From NCBI GenBank assembly GCA_963682175.1, contig OY821791.1:33106326-33170325 (forward strand): a stretch of DNA of 64,000 bases, read 5' to 3'. The notes beneath the pieces are model-generated. The model did not search any database. It saw nothing but the letters and a program-made list of their open reading frames with translations, and was not told the DNA's origin. The stretch comes from Triglochin maritima. Lineage: Eukaryota; Streptophyta; Magnoliopsida; Alismatales; Juncaginaceae. Each line of letters begins with the position of its first letter. The stretch's first letter is position 1. This document shows positions 1 through 10,915 of this stretch, piece after piece. The translations under genes were made by a program, and so were the position numbers.

Positions 1-3000
1 TCTCCCTCCCTCTTTTTCTCCTCCTCTTTCCTCTTCTCCGTTTTTTCCCTCTCCTCTCTCCTTTTCTCCTCCTCCTCTTCCCTCTTCTCTTCTCTTTCCC
101 TCTCCTCTCTCTTTTTCTCCTCCTCCTCTTCCCTCTCCTCTCTCCTTTTCTCCTCCTCCTCTCTCCTTTTCTCCTCTCTCCTGCTCTCTTCTTTTTCTCT
201 TTCTCTTTCCCTCTCAATCTCATTCTCTATTTCCCTCCTATTCTCCTCTCTTTCCTGCTCTTCATCCCTCCTTTCATCATCTCTTCCTTCCTGTCCACCT
301 TCTATACAATATCCTCGAAGAGATGCAATCTCTTCCCTTAGGGTCTCATTTTCCTCCCTGGACTTCCTAAGTTCCTCATTCAGCCTCTTAACCTCTTCAT
401 TTGCCTCATTTAGTGCAACTTCTGCTTGAAGTCATTTTGTCTTCAACATTGCAAACTCCAATTCTTCCCGTAGTGGGTCCCGAGGGATGCTACAATCCCT
501 CAATTGCAGCCTAGGTTCGCTGCTTGTTGACTGGCAATCACTATTGGTTTGTAGGGTTGGCTGAGTTTTTTCAGCCTGACCAATGATTTCCCTCTCTTTC
601 TGAGTCAGGGTCGTCGACTCAGTCTTATCGAAGTCTCCCTCGTAAATTTTTGAAAGGGTGATACCCCTTTCCTCCCATTTCTTCAGGATGAGCCGTTTTC
701 CAAACATGCTCGACCAACGATTCCACCTAGGATGGCCTCCCATTTTAGGCTCTGCCAGGTTGAACTTCTCGCACAACCATACCTAATAAAGAACAAGCGA
801 AACTTAAAAAGGAACAACTTCAACATAAAAAGGAACATACATCACTTAAAAAGGAAAAAACGAAACTTAAAAAGGAACAAGCTAAACTTAAAAAGGAACA
901 ACTTCAACTTAAAAAGGAACAGACATAACATAAAAAGGAAAAAACGAAACTTAAAAAGGAACAAACGAAACTTAAAAAGGAACAAGCGCAACTTAAAAAG
1001 GAACAACTTCAACTTAAAAAGGAACAGACATAACATAAAAAGGAAAAAGCGAAACTTAAAAAGGAACAAACAAAACTTAAAAACGAACAACTTCAACTTA
1101 AAAAGGAACAACTTCAACATAAAAAGGAAGAACTTCAACATAAAAAGGAACAAACGAAACTTAAAAAGGACAAACGAATCTTAAAAAGGATCAACTGTAA
1201 CAGAAAGGAAATTCTTGAACATAAAAAGGAACAACTTCAACATAAAAAGGAACAGACATCACTTAAAAAGGAACAAGCGAAACTTAAAAAGGAACAAGCG
1301 AAACTTAAAAAGGAACAAGCGAAACATAAAAAGAAACAACTTCAACTTAAAAAGGAACAGACATAACATAAAAAGGAAAAAACAAAACTTAAAAAGGAAC
1401 AAGCGAAACTTAAAAACGAACAACTTCAACTTAAAAAGGAACAACTTCAACATAAAAAGGAAGAACTTCAACATAAAAAGGAACAAACAAAACTTAAAAA
1501 GGACAAACGAATCTTAAAAAGGACAAACGAATCTTAAAAAGGATCAACTGTAACAGAAAGGAAATTCTTGAACATAAAAAGGAACAACTTCAACATAAAA
1601 AGGAACATACATCACTTGAAAAGGAACAAACGAAACTTAAAAAGGAACAAGCGAAACTTATAAAAGAACAACTTCAACTTAAAAAGGAACAACTTCAACA
1701 TAAAAAGGAAGAACTTCAACATAAAAAGGAAGAAACGAAACTTAAAAAGGACAAACGAATCTTAAAAAGGATCAACTGTAACAGAAAGGAAATTCTTGAA
1801 CATAAAAAGGAACAACTTCAACATAAAAAGGAACATACATCACTTAAAAAGGAACAAGCAAAACTTAAAAAGGAACAAGCAAAACTTATAAAGGAACAAC
1901 TTCAACTTAAAAAGGAACAGACATAACATAAAAAGGAAAAAAGCGAAACTTAAAAAGGAACAAACGAAACTTAAAAACGAACAACTTCAACTTAAAAAGG
2001 AACAACTTCAACATAAAAAGGAAGAACTTCAACATAAAAAGGAACAAACGAAACTTAAAAAGGACAAACGAATCTTAAAAAGGATCAACTGTAACAGAAA
2101 GGAAATTCTTGAACATAAAAAGGAACAAGCGAAACATAAAAAGAAACAACTTGAACATAAAAAGGAAAAAGCGAAACTTAAATAGGAACAAGCGAAACTT
2201 AAAAAGGAACAACTTGAACTTAAAAAGGAACAACTTCAACATAAAAAGGAAGAACTTCAACATAAAAAGGAACAAACGAAACTTAAAAAGGACAAACGAA
2301 ACTTAAAAAGGAACAAGCGAAACATAAAAAGAAACAACTTGAACATAAAAAGGAACAAGCGAAACTTAAAAAGGAAAAAGCGAAACTTAAAAAGGAACAA
2401 GCGAAACTTAAAAAGGAACAACTTGAACTTAAAAAGGAACAACTTCAGCTTAAAAAGGAACAAACGAAACTTAAAAAGGAACAAGCGAAACTTAAAAAGG
2501 AACAAACATAACATAAAAAGGAACAACTTCAGTACCTGTAGTACAACAACACAACCCTCGACGTATCCCCTTCTTAAAATAGAAGAACCGGTAGATCTCC
2601 TATCGCGTAGATCCCGGTTTGCCTTCTTCAGGCCCCTCACAAGTGCCTGGTGAACAGCCTCGGCCCACGCGTACTTGTGTAGCCTAGTGAAGTCGGCCAA
2701 GTGGTCGAGGAACCAAATTTTGGTTCGAATGGTGCCATCGCAGAACAAAAAATGGCTGAAGATGTAACAAATGAGTAGCCGGACGTACTCCTCCTCCTCA
2801 TTTGCCAAATATCTCGTAGCCATCATCTGGGCAGATAGTTAGGTGTTGTTCAGAATCTCCCCCTGTCGTGTTGCGACTTCCTTCGGCTGCATTCTGACAG
2901 CCTTCCCATGTAATCTGAGCCCCAAAATTAGGGCAACGTCTTCGGCGGTGAAGTGTACTACCCCAGAGCCGATCCTCAACCCCACCTCCTCGGGGTCATA

Positions 3001-3298
3001 ATGTTCCACGAACCAGTCGATAATGTCATTATCGACAGGAACGTTGGAGAGGTTGATGAAGTGACCGAACAGTGTAGCCCGGAAGGCATCTTTCTCTGCG
3101 TCCCTCAACTTCCCAAAGACCTTCTCTATTGGGGTCCACGAACATTTGGAGGGCTGGAAGTAATGCGTAGAAGCCTAGGAAGACATCAACCGTATGAGAA
3201 CATTCCTTTTTAGAGTATCGCAATTCAATGTTACGGTAAAAACGACAAACCTGGTGCACCACAACCCCCGAAATAGAAGCTTGAAGTGTAGAATCCAT
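1..3298 (-). pseudogene. Plant mobile domain (PMD)-like gene, three exons, broken, runs off left edge
   Basis: I read three in-frame exons on the minus strand: 3298-3251, 3174-2536 and 782 to beyond position 1. Intron 1 (3250-3175, 76 nt) and intron 2 (2535-783) both have GT-AG borders and phase 0. Exon 2 has a PMD-type block (FTAEDVALILGLRLHG) and the later YAW...G...LLQ-type block; the LQ/VW codons meet exactly across intron 2. Exon 3 goes on with a PRWNRW motif and then a long Glu/Lys/Arg-rich coiled coil, seen as the CT-rich tract 1-420. PMD proteins are transposon-related; a few have been domesticated for gene silencing. In-frame stops TAA at 2841-2839 and TGA at 434-432 argue for a pseudogene, because the frame continues sensibly after each. 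The 3' end is outside the window. The exact subfamily (PMD or DUF1985-like) is not certain. Confidence 0.6.
783..2535. repeat. 21-bp minisatellite filling intron 2 of the PMD-like gene
   Basis: About 80 tandem units of 21 bp follow the pattern CTTAAAAAGGAACAAGCGAAA with variants (AACTTC, AACATA, CAGACA). Every unit has an A5 tract. A non-repeat spacer containing ATCAACTGTAACAG recurs at 1188, 1541, 1769 and 2082, giving a higher-order repeat of roughly 230-350 bp. The array ends within a few bases of the GT (2535) and AG (783) splice borders of the minus-strand gene. Confidence 0.95.
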
Positions 3299-3999
3299 TT
3301 GGTCGACGGATATCTAGGGTTACGGTGAAGAACTGGGGTGATGAATCAGAGAAAAGTTGAGAAAGGGAATGTGAGAAAGATCAGAAACATTTTTGGTTTT
3401 CTTTCGCAAGTCGGGATGTGAACAGGCGCGTCTGATGTCCCTTCCCGGTCTTATCGATACGTCAGAGAAGGAACCGTCGCACGAAAGCCGCAGCTGTTTT
3501 CCCATTTTTCGAAACAACGCGCGCTTTTATTTTCGCTGATTGGGCAACTGACTGGACTGCTGACTAGATGCCACGTAAGCCGCGTCCTGGACGCGCGCGT
3601 CCGTGTATAAGAACCCTATTAGTTATTGAAAATAGTAAAGCCTTTCAGGATGTGGTTCACCCGTGAAGATAGTGGTTACCTTGGTAAAAATGGTGTTGTT
3701 TGGATCCGCAATTAGAAATAGGGAATGAGTGGGGAGAAATTCTAATAATAATAAAAATATTTGAAAATAGTAAAGAAACTATTTTTTTTTAAAAAGTAGC
3801 TTGAGAGAGGGAGGATAGGGATAAAAAAAACTTTCCAAAAATAAAAAGGTTAAAGAAATATTGATTAAAGTGAGAGTTTTTGTTTTTGTTTTTGTTTTGG
3901 AGAAGCAATTGATTGAAAGGGGTTGGACTGGGGAGTTGTGTGTTGTGTTGGTGTTGTAATTTCTACAGGAAAGGAGAGAGGAGAAGGAGAAGGTGGGCG
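3299..3999. other. Intergenic, between divergent PMD-like and WD40 genes
   Basis: The two genes face away from each other, so both promoters should lie here. The part near 3400-3620 is GC-richer; 3700-3900 is A/T-rich with poly-A and TTTTTG runs. I see no gene and no convincing promoter element. Plus-strand reading from 3913 is open into the WD40 frame but lacks an ATG before 4000. Confidence 0.5.
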
Positions 4000-6167
4000 A
4001 TGTCGCGACGGAGATCACCAGATGGCACGTCGGAATCGGAAGAGGAAGAGGAAGCTCTGGTTACGTTGATCGAGCACAGATCTAAAGAGGTTGATCACCT
4101 CCGGAAGAAGACTGAATACTATCAGAACCAACTCAACGACGCCCACAAAAGCCTTCAATTCCTCAAAACCCGACTCATCAAAGCCCGACGTCGACGCCCC
4201 TCTTCCCATCTCAATCCTTCTTCACCTCAATCGTCCCTCCAACAACACCACCAAAAGCCTCAACTTCTCATTCCGGCCGTCAAACCAATTACCAAACCCT
4301 CTTCCAATTCTACTTCTGGTAATCAATCACTCACTCACTGCCTTCTTAACGATTGAATAGATAATCCTCAATTTTCTAATTCTAATTGTAATTGTAGTAG
4401 TAATTGTTGCTCCTGCTAATCTCCGCAAAATCCAACCACCAAAACAACAACAGCAACAGCAACAAAGCAAGGACTTGATCACAAGCGTGAGAACCTCTTC
4501 CTCGCCACACCTCATCCGTCTTCATTCCAGCACCCACATACCAACCCACCACAACAGGAGGCTCAGATGTCTCCTTCTCAGTCCCACTAACGACAATCAC
4601 TTCTTCACTAGGTTCTTCTTTTCTTTCATACCATCTCTTCTATTTATGTGTTACTCTTTACCATATTTAATTATGTGTGGTGTGCAGTGCCCTGGATGGA
4701 GTTGTCAACCTTTGGGAACTTCGCGCCAATGGGTGGGTGTGGATCCATCCTTCTTCTCTACTATCATCTTGTGTTGCTTATCTCTCACTAGCTCCCTCAC
4801 AACCTCAAACTGCAACTATTTCTCTTCTGATGTAGATCTGCTGCTTCACATCTTAGCTCTACAAACTGCAGTTCCATAAAAGGTAGATGGCCCGAAGACA
4901 TAGCTTGCCATCCTGATGGAGAGACTCTTGTTGCTGCATATACTGCCGATGCCGGAGATACTCAACTTTCTGTCCTCAACTTCAATGCTTCTCGTGAGGT
5001 AACTCGTTTACTGGCCAACTAAAATAATACTCATTTAATTTGTCAAAATTCTTTGTTCGTGTGGTAACTTTTACCATTCTTACTTCACTAACATTCCCTA
5101 CTAATTTAGTTTTATGAGCATGCTCATTTGGCAATTCATGTGCAAGAATTGTGATCCTTATTGAGTATTGTTTCTAACCTACACCAACTAGTTTGGAATT
5201 AAAGATTTGTTATTGTTCTTGTAACTTGTTCACTTCTAATAAGCAGTTATATTAAACTTTAGGTTTCTATTGTCAAGTTTGGATTCGTTCAATCTGAAAA
5301 TTGATTATCTTGTTAATCTCAACAGAAAAGAGTTACTTTCTTAGAAGCAAAACCGCATGTCAAAGGTGTTATCAACAACATACAGTTCATGCCATGGACA
5401 GATTTGTGCTTTGCAACCGGTGGAAGTGACCATGCTGTTGTACTATGGAACACGAATAAGGATGGCAATTCATGGAAGCCACAGGCAGTGCACAGGAACA
5501 TGCATTCTTCTGCTGTCACTGGAGTTGCTGGGTTGCAACAAAAGAAAATGATACTATCTGTTGGTGCAGACAAGAGAATTATTGGTTTTGACATGGTGTC
5601 GGCCAGAGCTGATTTCAAACATCAAATAGAAAGTAAATGCATGAGTGTTTTACCAAACCCATTCGACTTCAATCTATTTTTGGTGCAGACAGGGTAAGTA
5701 CACTAACACCTCCACGTTATGCACAATTTTTGCAGTTTTGTTATAATTGAAACTCAGCAAAAGTGTCCCTCAAGAACCTTTACTTCTATTTAAAGCATGT
5801 TCAATGGCTTCTTGCATGATACATCTTCCATCAAATTTGGTTCTACAGGGCACCTGGAAAGCAGCTCAGGTTATTTGACATCAGATTAAGGCAGACAGAA
5901 ATCCATTCTTTTGGTTGGAAGCAAGAGAGCAGCGAATCTCAATCTGCTTTGATCAATCAGACATGGTCGTCTGATGGATACTATATAACATCAGGCTCAG
6001 CTGATCCGATGATTCATATCTTCGACATCAGGTGTACTGGTTGCACTCCATCTCAATCAGTGCAGGCTCATCAGAAAAGAGTCTTCAAGGCGGCATGGCA
6101 CCGATCACTCCCATTATTGGTGTCCATTTCCTCCGACCTTAACATTGGCTTGCACAAGATAAGTTAG
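4000..6167 (+). CDS. WD40-repeat (transducin family) protein, six exons, apparently intact
   Basis: The exons that join in frame are 4000-4318, 4398-4611 (or from 4401), 4688-4732, 4836-4998, 5326-5693 and 5849-6167. All introns are GT-AG, and the product is 475 aa. The N-terminus is acidic and then forms a coiled coil (residues about 22-66). A Gln-rich linker comes next, and then a WD40 propeller from about residue 165 to the end, with blade motifs VVNLWELR, GGSDHAVVLW, GADKRIIGFD and SADPMIHIFDIR. It resembles an uncharacterised plant transducin/WD40 family; such proteins are usually scaffolds. Exon 2 starts at a tandem TAGTAG acceptor, so two isoforms differing by one residue are possible. 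ATG 4000 is the first in frame and precedes the acidic N-terminus typical of the family. No in-frame stop or frameshift was found. The molecular role is unknown. Confidence 0.88.
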
Positions 6168-7544
6168 CTAGCACCTTTTCCAGTTCCACTCTTCCAATGG
6201 CTTCAACATAATTTTGTCTTGGTGTCAACTGTTACGTATTTTTATGCAAGCCACAGCTACCATGCCGCGAGCGTGTTCTGCATAGGTGGTCAGGCTCCAA
6301 TTATTTATATTTTGAAAGTCTTCTCAGTTGCAAAAAAATGAATTAATACGGTGAGAAGCTTAACGTAGATTATTTAACCTTGGATAAGTTCAGTCAGCAA
6401 ATATATTGATTGGCCCTTATCTTAGTTGTCCATCAATCTCTCTCATCTTATTTTGTTTTTATGTTAAGCTAGCAGCCAGTGTTTTTGATGGGCAATTTTG
6501 TTGCACTAGCGCTTTCATTTTATAGGTACATTTTTCTTCGTAAATGCATTTGTATCGGTACATTGCCAACACCAACAACCAAGGTACAGAAAGGTAAACT
6601 GGTCTGGGAGCTCCATACGTGAATTCATAAGCATGATTTTTACACAACAAATAGTTTCCCAAACGCCTTCATAGGTTTGTGTTGTTGCGTGAATATCCTG
6701 GCGCATCGATCTTAGTAGAGAATTTACCGGGCATAGATCAATTCCCCGAATTCGGAAAGTCTTACGTTGTAGGAGATGGCGATCCCTATGTGGGATAAGG
6801 GTGGTGCGAGTGTGGATGGACAAAGAGCACGTCAGATGAACAAATGATTTAGACATGATTATGATTATGATAACAAATTTTCTGTTAGAATAAGATGATA
6901 ATATGCAAGCATTGCCATACTCAGAACCTTCGAGCATTTTGAGACTGCAAATAACTTTCACAATTTCACAAAGCTCAGCAAAATAATGAACAACAGTTGC
7001 CCTGCATTGTCATTTTCAACTGTAACCGAATCGCTCCCGATGGTTCCTACAGAAACGTTCACATGATAGAAGCAAAATCGCAGTTAAACTATTACAAGAC
7101 ATGATCACCCGTGAAGAAATAGAGGATTATCTAACTCATGGGCTAAGGAGGATTCAAAAGACAATTGAAAATATTTAACTCATGCAACCAAATCTAATCA
7201 TTTTGTACTATTTTTTTTACTATGAGCGGCATGTATACACACTTCAGAGATCACCAGGAGGACCACCTCTTCTTCCAGCATTACCTTCTGATCTGACTCA
7301 CCATATTTATCATACAAAGAGCTGATAAAACCTACAACAGGAAACAGTAAATATATAACCCCTTTATGTATTGTCTTGTTCGGTATCAAAGAGAACAATG
7401 GAATAGCAACGCCTTCTATTCACGAATTAGTATCATCGTATTTTCGATTTATATGCAAAATAAATTATATAGTGTCAAAAAATAGGAGACCATGTTTTTG
7501 TTTGTTTCCAAAGAAGATTTTTGTGCACAAATTCCTTCCTTCAT
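6168..7544. other. Intergenic, downstream of the WD40 gene
   Basis: AT-rich sequence follows the WD40 stop codon; 6168-6500 probably contains its 3' UTR. A minus-strand stretch near 7345-7200 begins after a TTGTAG acceptor-like site and reads SLYDKYGES, which recalls the end of a J domain, but it is too short to call. I see nothing else that is supported. Confidence 0.4.
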
Positions 7545-7792
7545 TTACTAAACTGCTAAACGTCGTCCGAAAATTACTTAAATCGTTCGTGCCAATTACC
7601 GTTTTGTCATTCTCTCATTTATACTTATATATATCTTCATTTCACTCTCCTACCACCACTCTCTCTTCATATTCCTCTCATAATCATCAAAAAGAATGTC
7701 TCGGAGGTCAGGAAAGGAGTCAGCGGATGCCCCGGTGCACTCAAATATGGTAAAATATCACATTTATTTTAAGTTTAAAAAAACCATTTTTG

Positions 7793-7912
7793 GGGGGTGG
7801 ACGTCCGTAGGAGCCGCCCCTCCCATTTGGGGGGGGGGGGGGAGCTCCCATCGGACGCCCACCCCATGGGGGTGTGGCTCCCTCCCCCCCATGGGGTCGT
7901 ATGCCAGACGCC
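7793..7912. repeat. GC-rich palindromic tract in intron 1 of PMD copy 1
   Basis: The tract holds G runs and short inverted units (GGACGTCC, GGAGCC, GGACGCC, CCATGGGG) in an otherwise AT-rich intron. It occupies the same intron position as the tract at 11015-11245. Confidence 0.75.
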
Positions 7913-8245
7913 CCTCTAAATATAATAGTATTAATTGGTAATTAGTTAAAAATAATTAATAATTTTGTTAATTTAAAATCTTAAATGCTTAAATCCATTT
8001 AACAAAAAATTATTTCTAAAATTTAATTAATAGTCATCGGGTTATCGTAGAGAAAGAGGAAAATACATACATTTACGCGTTGTACATGCTTACGAAGAGG
8101 ATTCAGCACCTCGTCATCCATGTAGATGTGGTATATTTGCTTCGGTTAGGAGGGAAAGAGATAGTTTACGTCATCATCAAACACGTGATGATTCTTTCGA
8201 CGAGGATGAGGATTCGGATGAGGGGAGAGTGACGATGGGGGTCGG

Positions 8246-8470
8246 TAGGGGTGTGTAAAACCTGGTCTGGTCCGATTTTTTGGACCGAACCGGTCCGTTT
8301 GGGTTTTGGTCCGGATTTTTTGAAAATTCCAGTTCCGGTCTGGACCGGTCCAATTTTTTTTAATTAAAAATTCTGGTCCTAGACCGGCCCGGATCGGTCT
8401 GGTCCGGTCTTTGGTTCGGACCCAAGATAAAAATCCAGTCGGGTCCGGTCCGGACCAGATCTCACCCCTA
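8246..8470. mobile_element. hAT-type MITE with 8-bp target duplication
   Basis: The ends are TAGGGGTG and CACCCCTA, flanked by the direct repeat GGGGTCGG (8238-8245 and 8471-8478). The interior is built of GGTCC/GGACC repeats that can fold on themselves. An 8-bp target duplication and TAGGGGTG ends fit the hAT superfamily. It has no coding capacity and lies inside exon 2 of the PMD pseudogene. Confidence 0.85.
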
Positions 8471-9480
8471 GGGGTCGGTATGGGTTGGAGTTGGAGTGGT
8501 AGGAAGAGGACAGGGAGGGGAAGTATGGTAGAGGACGTGGGCGAGAGGAGTAGTATGGTAGAGGACGGGGGCAAGAGGAGCAATATGGTAGAGGACGGGG
8601 GCGACATGGTAGTTCTTCTTCTGTTAAGTGGGTAATTCGGAAGGGTAGAGATGGTAGGTTTATGACCGGTGAATCGAGTTCGTGCACTGTAGATGCCCGA
8701 GCTCAGAAGAAGAAGAGGGTTGAGGATGATTCTTGGATTGTGACTGGTGTGATGCCCGGTGGTCCTTTAGATGACAGCGTCATTTCAAGTTTCGGGGGCC
8801 ACATCGCCAGACGCATTTGGGAGGGTCAGGATCAGAAGGTTCCGAAGTGCCATAATCGACACAGAGTCTGTACTACATTGTAGGGTTGGCGCTTAGTTTT
8901 GAGTGATGATATCACGGGGAGCATTACTGATAAGAGATTGAGTCACTTGCCTTACAGTATGTTCCTCTGCCTTGACATGTCATTGATTTCTGCGTTTATG
9001 GAGCGGTGACAACCTAACACCAACTCTTTCAACTTGCCTTTCAAAGAGATGACGATCACGTTACATGACGTGTTCCAGATTCTGCGCATTCCTGTTTAGG
9101 GTCGTATGGTCAGTGCTCATGCATTGACGCCTGAGCTGAAGAGTTATGTATCAGAGTTGCTCGGGGTGAGCGTCAATGGTCTTGGGAGGGATTACCCCTT
9201 TTGGAGTGGCAGTGGTGTTAGCATCGACGTTGTTGATGACTTTTGCAGACGGGAACGACCACCGCGGGCTGAGGATACGTAGTTGACTTCCTACCTATTC
9301 TTACTGCTCGGATGCATCTTGTTTGTCGACAATAGAGGTTGGAGAGTCAGTACTCATGGGGGTCGGCGACGTTGTTATACCAGTATCGCCAGTTGGGGAT
9401 AGCTAGCCGTGCTGATTGTTATGGTATTGGGAGTTGTTTTACGTTCCCGCAGGCTTGGATATATGAGTATTTGAAAGGAA

Positions 9481-10257
9481 TGTGTTCTAAAAGTTTTACT
9501 TTTATATGTCAATTATTATGAATTGGATGTGCAAACATTTTGTTCCTTGATTATGTATTCGTCTTTTGGAAGTATTAAGGAAGAGACGCTTAGTCCTTAA
9601 CCGTAGAGCTCTAAAAGATAATGGTTTACATAAATCAAAAGTTATTCACAATCAATGTAATTAACATGGAACATTAATCACCAAGATAATATTGCTGTGT
9701 TGGTCATCGATTGTTGTAGCTCTACAAATAATTGACGACACGAGTATATAAAATAGGAAAAGATTACTTTTATATATTGAATAGGCCTAACAAGTAAAAC
9801 ATTATAGAATTGTGTTCCGTGTCATTAATGTTTTACTGTGTCTTGGTTCATAAGATATGAGACTTATATCTTTTCACTCAAGAAGTGCTTAATTTGATTA
9901 TTGTCAAAAGTTATCAATGAGTATAGTGATAAATGCAATAGTTGGTTGAGCATGACCTATGCTGGAATAGATAGCTAATCAAACGATTATCATTGTCCCT
10001 CTTAATTGAGTGATGATACTAGTGGGCCCCTTGATAAAGCAAAATTATAATGTGCACAATGTAACTTGAATTAAGTTACATAGTTATAATTAGCTTAGAG
10101 AGATCAAGAAATGAATATAATACAAAGGTGACACATTTCTACTTTGTATATATTCTTAATATTATGAGGCAAGGAACGGACACAAGTGATACACTTACAT
10201 CACTAAATGGATCATGTTTAGTTCGAGTGAACAAAGACATCTATGCTAATTGGGTAA
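9481..10257 (+). mobile_element. Truncated LTR, family X (starts TGTGTTC)
   Basis: It matches the first part of the LTRs at 51620 (plus) and 56456 (minus), beginning at the same TGTGTTC. Homology stops near 10257, before the palindrome-rich part of the LTR. It replaces the 3' half of PMD copy 1. Confidence 0.75.
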
Positions 10258-10261
10258 CTAC

Positions 10262-10824
10262 AATGAAGTAATAGATGATGAGCTACGGCCATTGATCAGT
10301 TTCTCTGCTTATCTTGTTAGTGTATTTTAATGCGGGTTGTAATATTAAAAATTAAGGATTAACCATGAAACCACGGTTAATCAGGTCTTACAGAAAGCTT
10401 ACAAAAATATAAGGAAAAGTCCTTTGATAGTCAAAAGCAAATACGAAAATAAAAACCAAGCAAAGTCCACTACTATAACCGTTATGGTTGTCAACACGAC
10501 GAAAGGAAGCAACGCCTGACCAACCACCAAAAACCGCCCAATCTTGTTTGTTGAATTAATTGTTACAAGCAGAAGGGAAAATCTAAACATCCCCTCCCTC
10601 CTCTACACAATTGTTTTTGCAGGTGTAATCTCACATTATTATTATGATAAGGACGATGACATGCATTTCATTTTCAAGTTAAATGATTCAGCAGTCTACA
10701 TCCGTCTGATTCTCATATTGCATATATTTGTGTTGTCCATTCGGACTTTGACCGGATTATGCTCTCTCCTATCATAAATTATAACCAGAAAAGAAAAGAA
10801 AAAAAGCAAATGGAATTACCATTT
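10262..10824 (+). repeat. Segment duplicated from the region downstream of PILS2
   Basis: Nearly identical to 40386-40680 plus 42622-42871, the two halves of which are separated there by a solo LTR. No coding sequence was recognised; a minus-strand reading gives a hydrophobic stretch that may be chance. It lies directly against the left edge of the second MULE. Confidence 0.85.
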
Positions 10825-10915
10825 TGCCCATCTACCCTTTCTACTAATATAACTCTTCATTTCACTCTTTTAACATAACTTTCTCTTCATATCACTCTTC
10901 TATTCACCGCATAAA

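Larger units (their letters stand above)
7545..9480 (+). mobile_element. Left fragment of a PMD-carrying MULE, cut at 9480
   Basis: The left boundary is suggested by 7545-7600, which resembles the reverse complement of 24241-24301, at the other end of the neighbouring MULE (shared core around CGTCG...TACTTAAAT). It carries the 5' part of a PMD gene and is truncated at 9480, where an LTR begins. The terminal inverted repeat is read by eye and imperfect. Confidence 0.5.
7696..9480 (+). pseudogene. PMD protein pseudogene, copy 1 (5' part, truncated)
   Basis: Exon 1 is 7696-7749 (start MSRRSGKES) with a GT donor; exon 2 begins after TAG at 8033. The sequence is a decayed homologue of the copy at 10916-13599: same first exon length (54 nt), same intron position, same PMD blocks (LPYSMF, FKEMTITLHDVFQIL, WIYEY). 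In-frame stops include TAG at about 8881, TGA near 9007 and TAG at two later points. Compared with copy 2, three of these four are C-to-T or G-to-A changes. A hAT MITE sits in exon 2 (8246-8470). The 3' exons are missing because the LTR fragment at 9481 replaces them. PMD proteins of this type are encoded by Mutator-like elements; this copy cannot make one. Confidence 0.8.

Noticed and set aside
732..1517. Plus-strand open stretches of 150 and 100 codons rich in Lys/Arg/Asn, and minus-strand Phe/Leu-rich ones
   Set aside because: They exist because a 21-bp repeat has a length divisible by three and lacks stops in some frames. The region is an intron of the minus-strand gene.
785..2525. CRISPR-like array
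   Set aside because: Units are contiguous without unique spacers, and the sequence is eukaryotic nuclear DNA.
785..2525. Coding heptad repeat (LKKEQ frame) on the plus strand
   Set aside because: The heptad frame is broken by TAA in every GACATAACAT variant unit, and no start or flanking exon fits.
7198..7345. Possible J-domain exon relic on the minus strand (SLYDKYGES)
   Set aside because: Too short, without other exons; could be chance.
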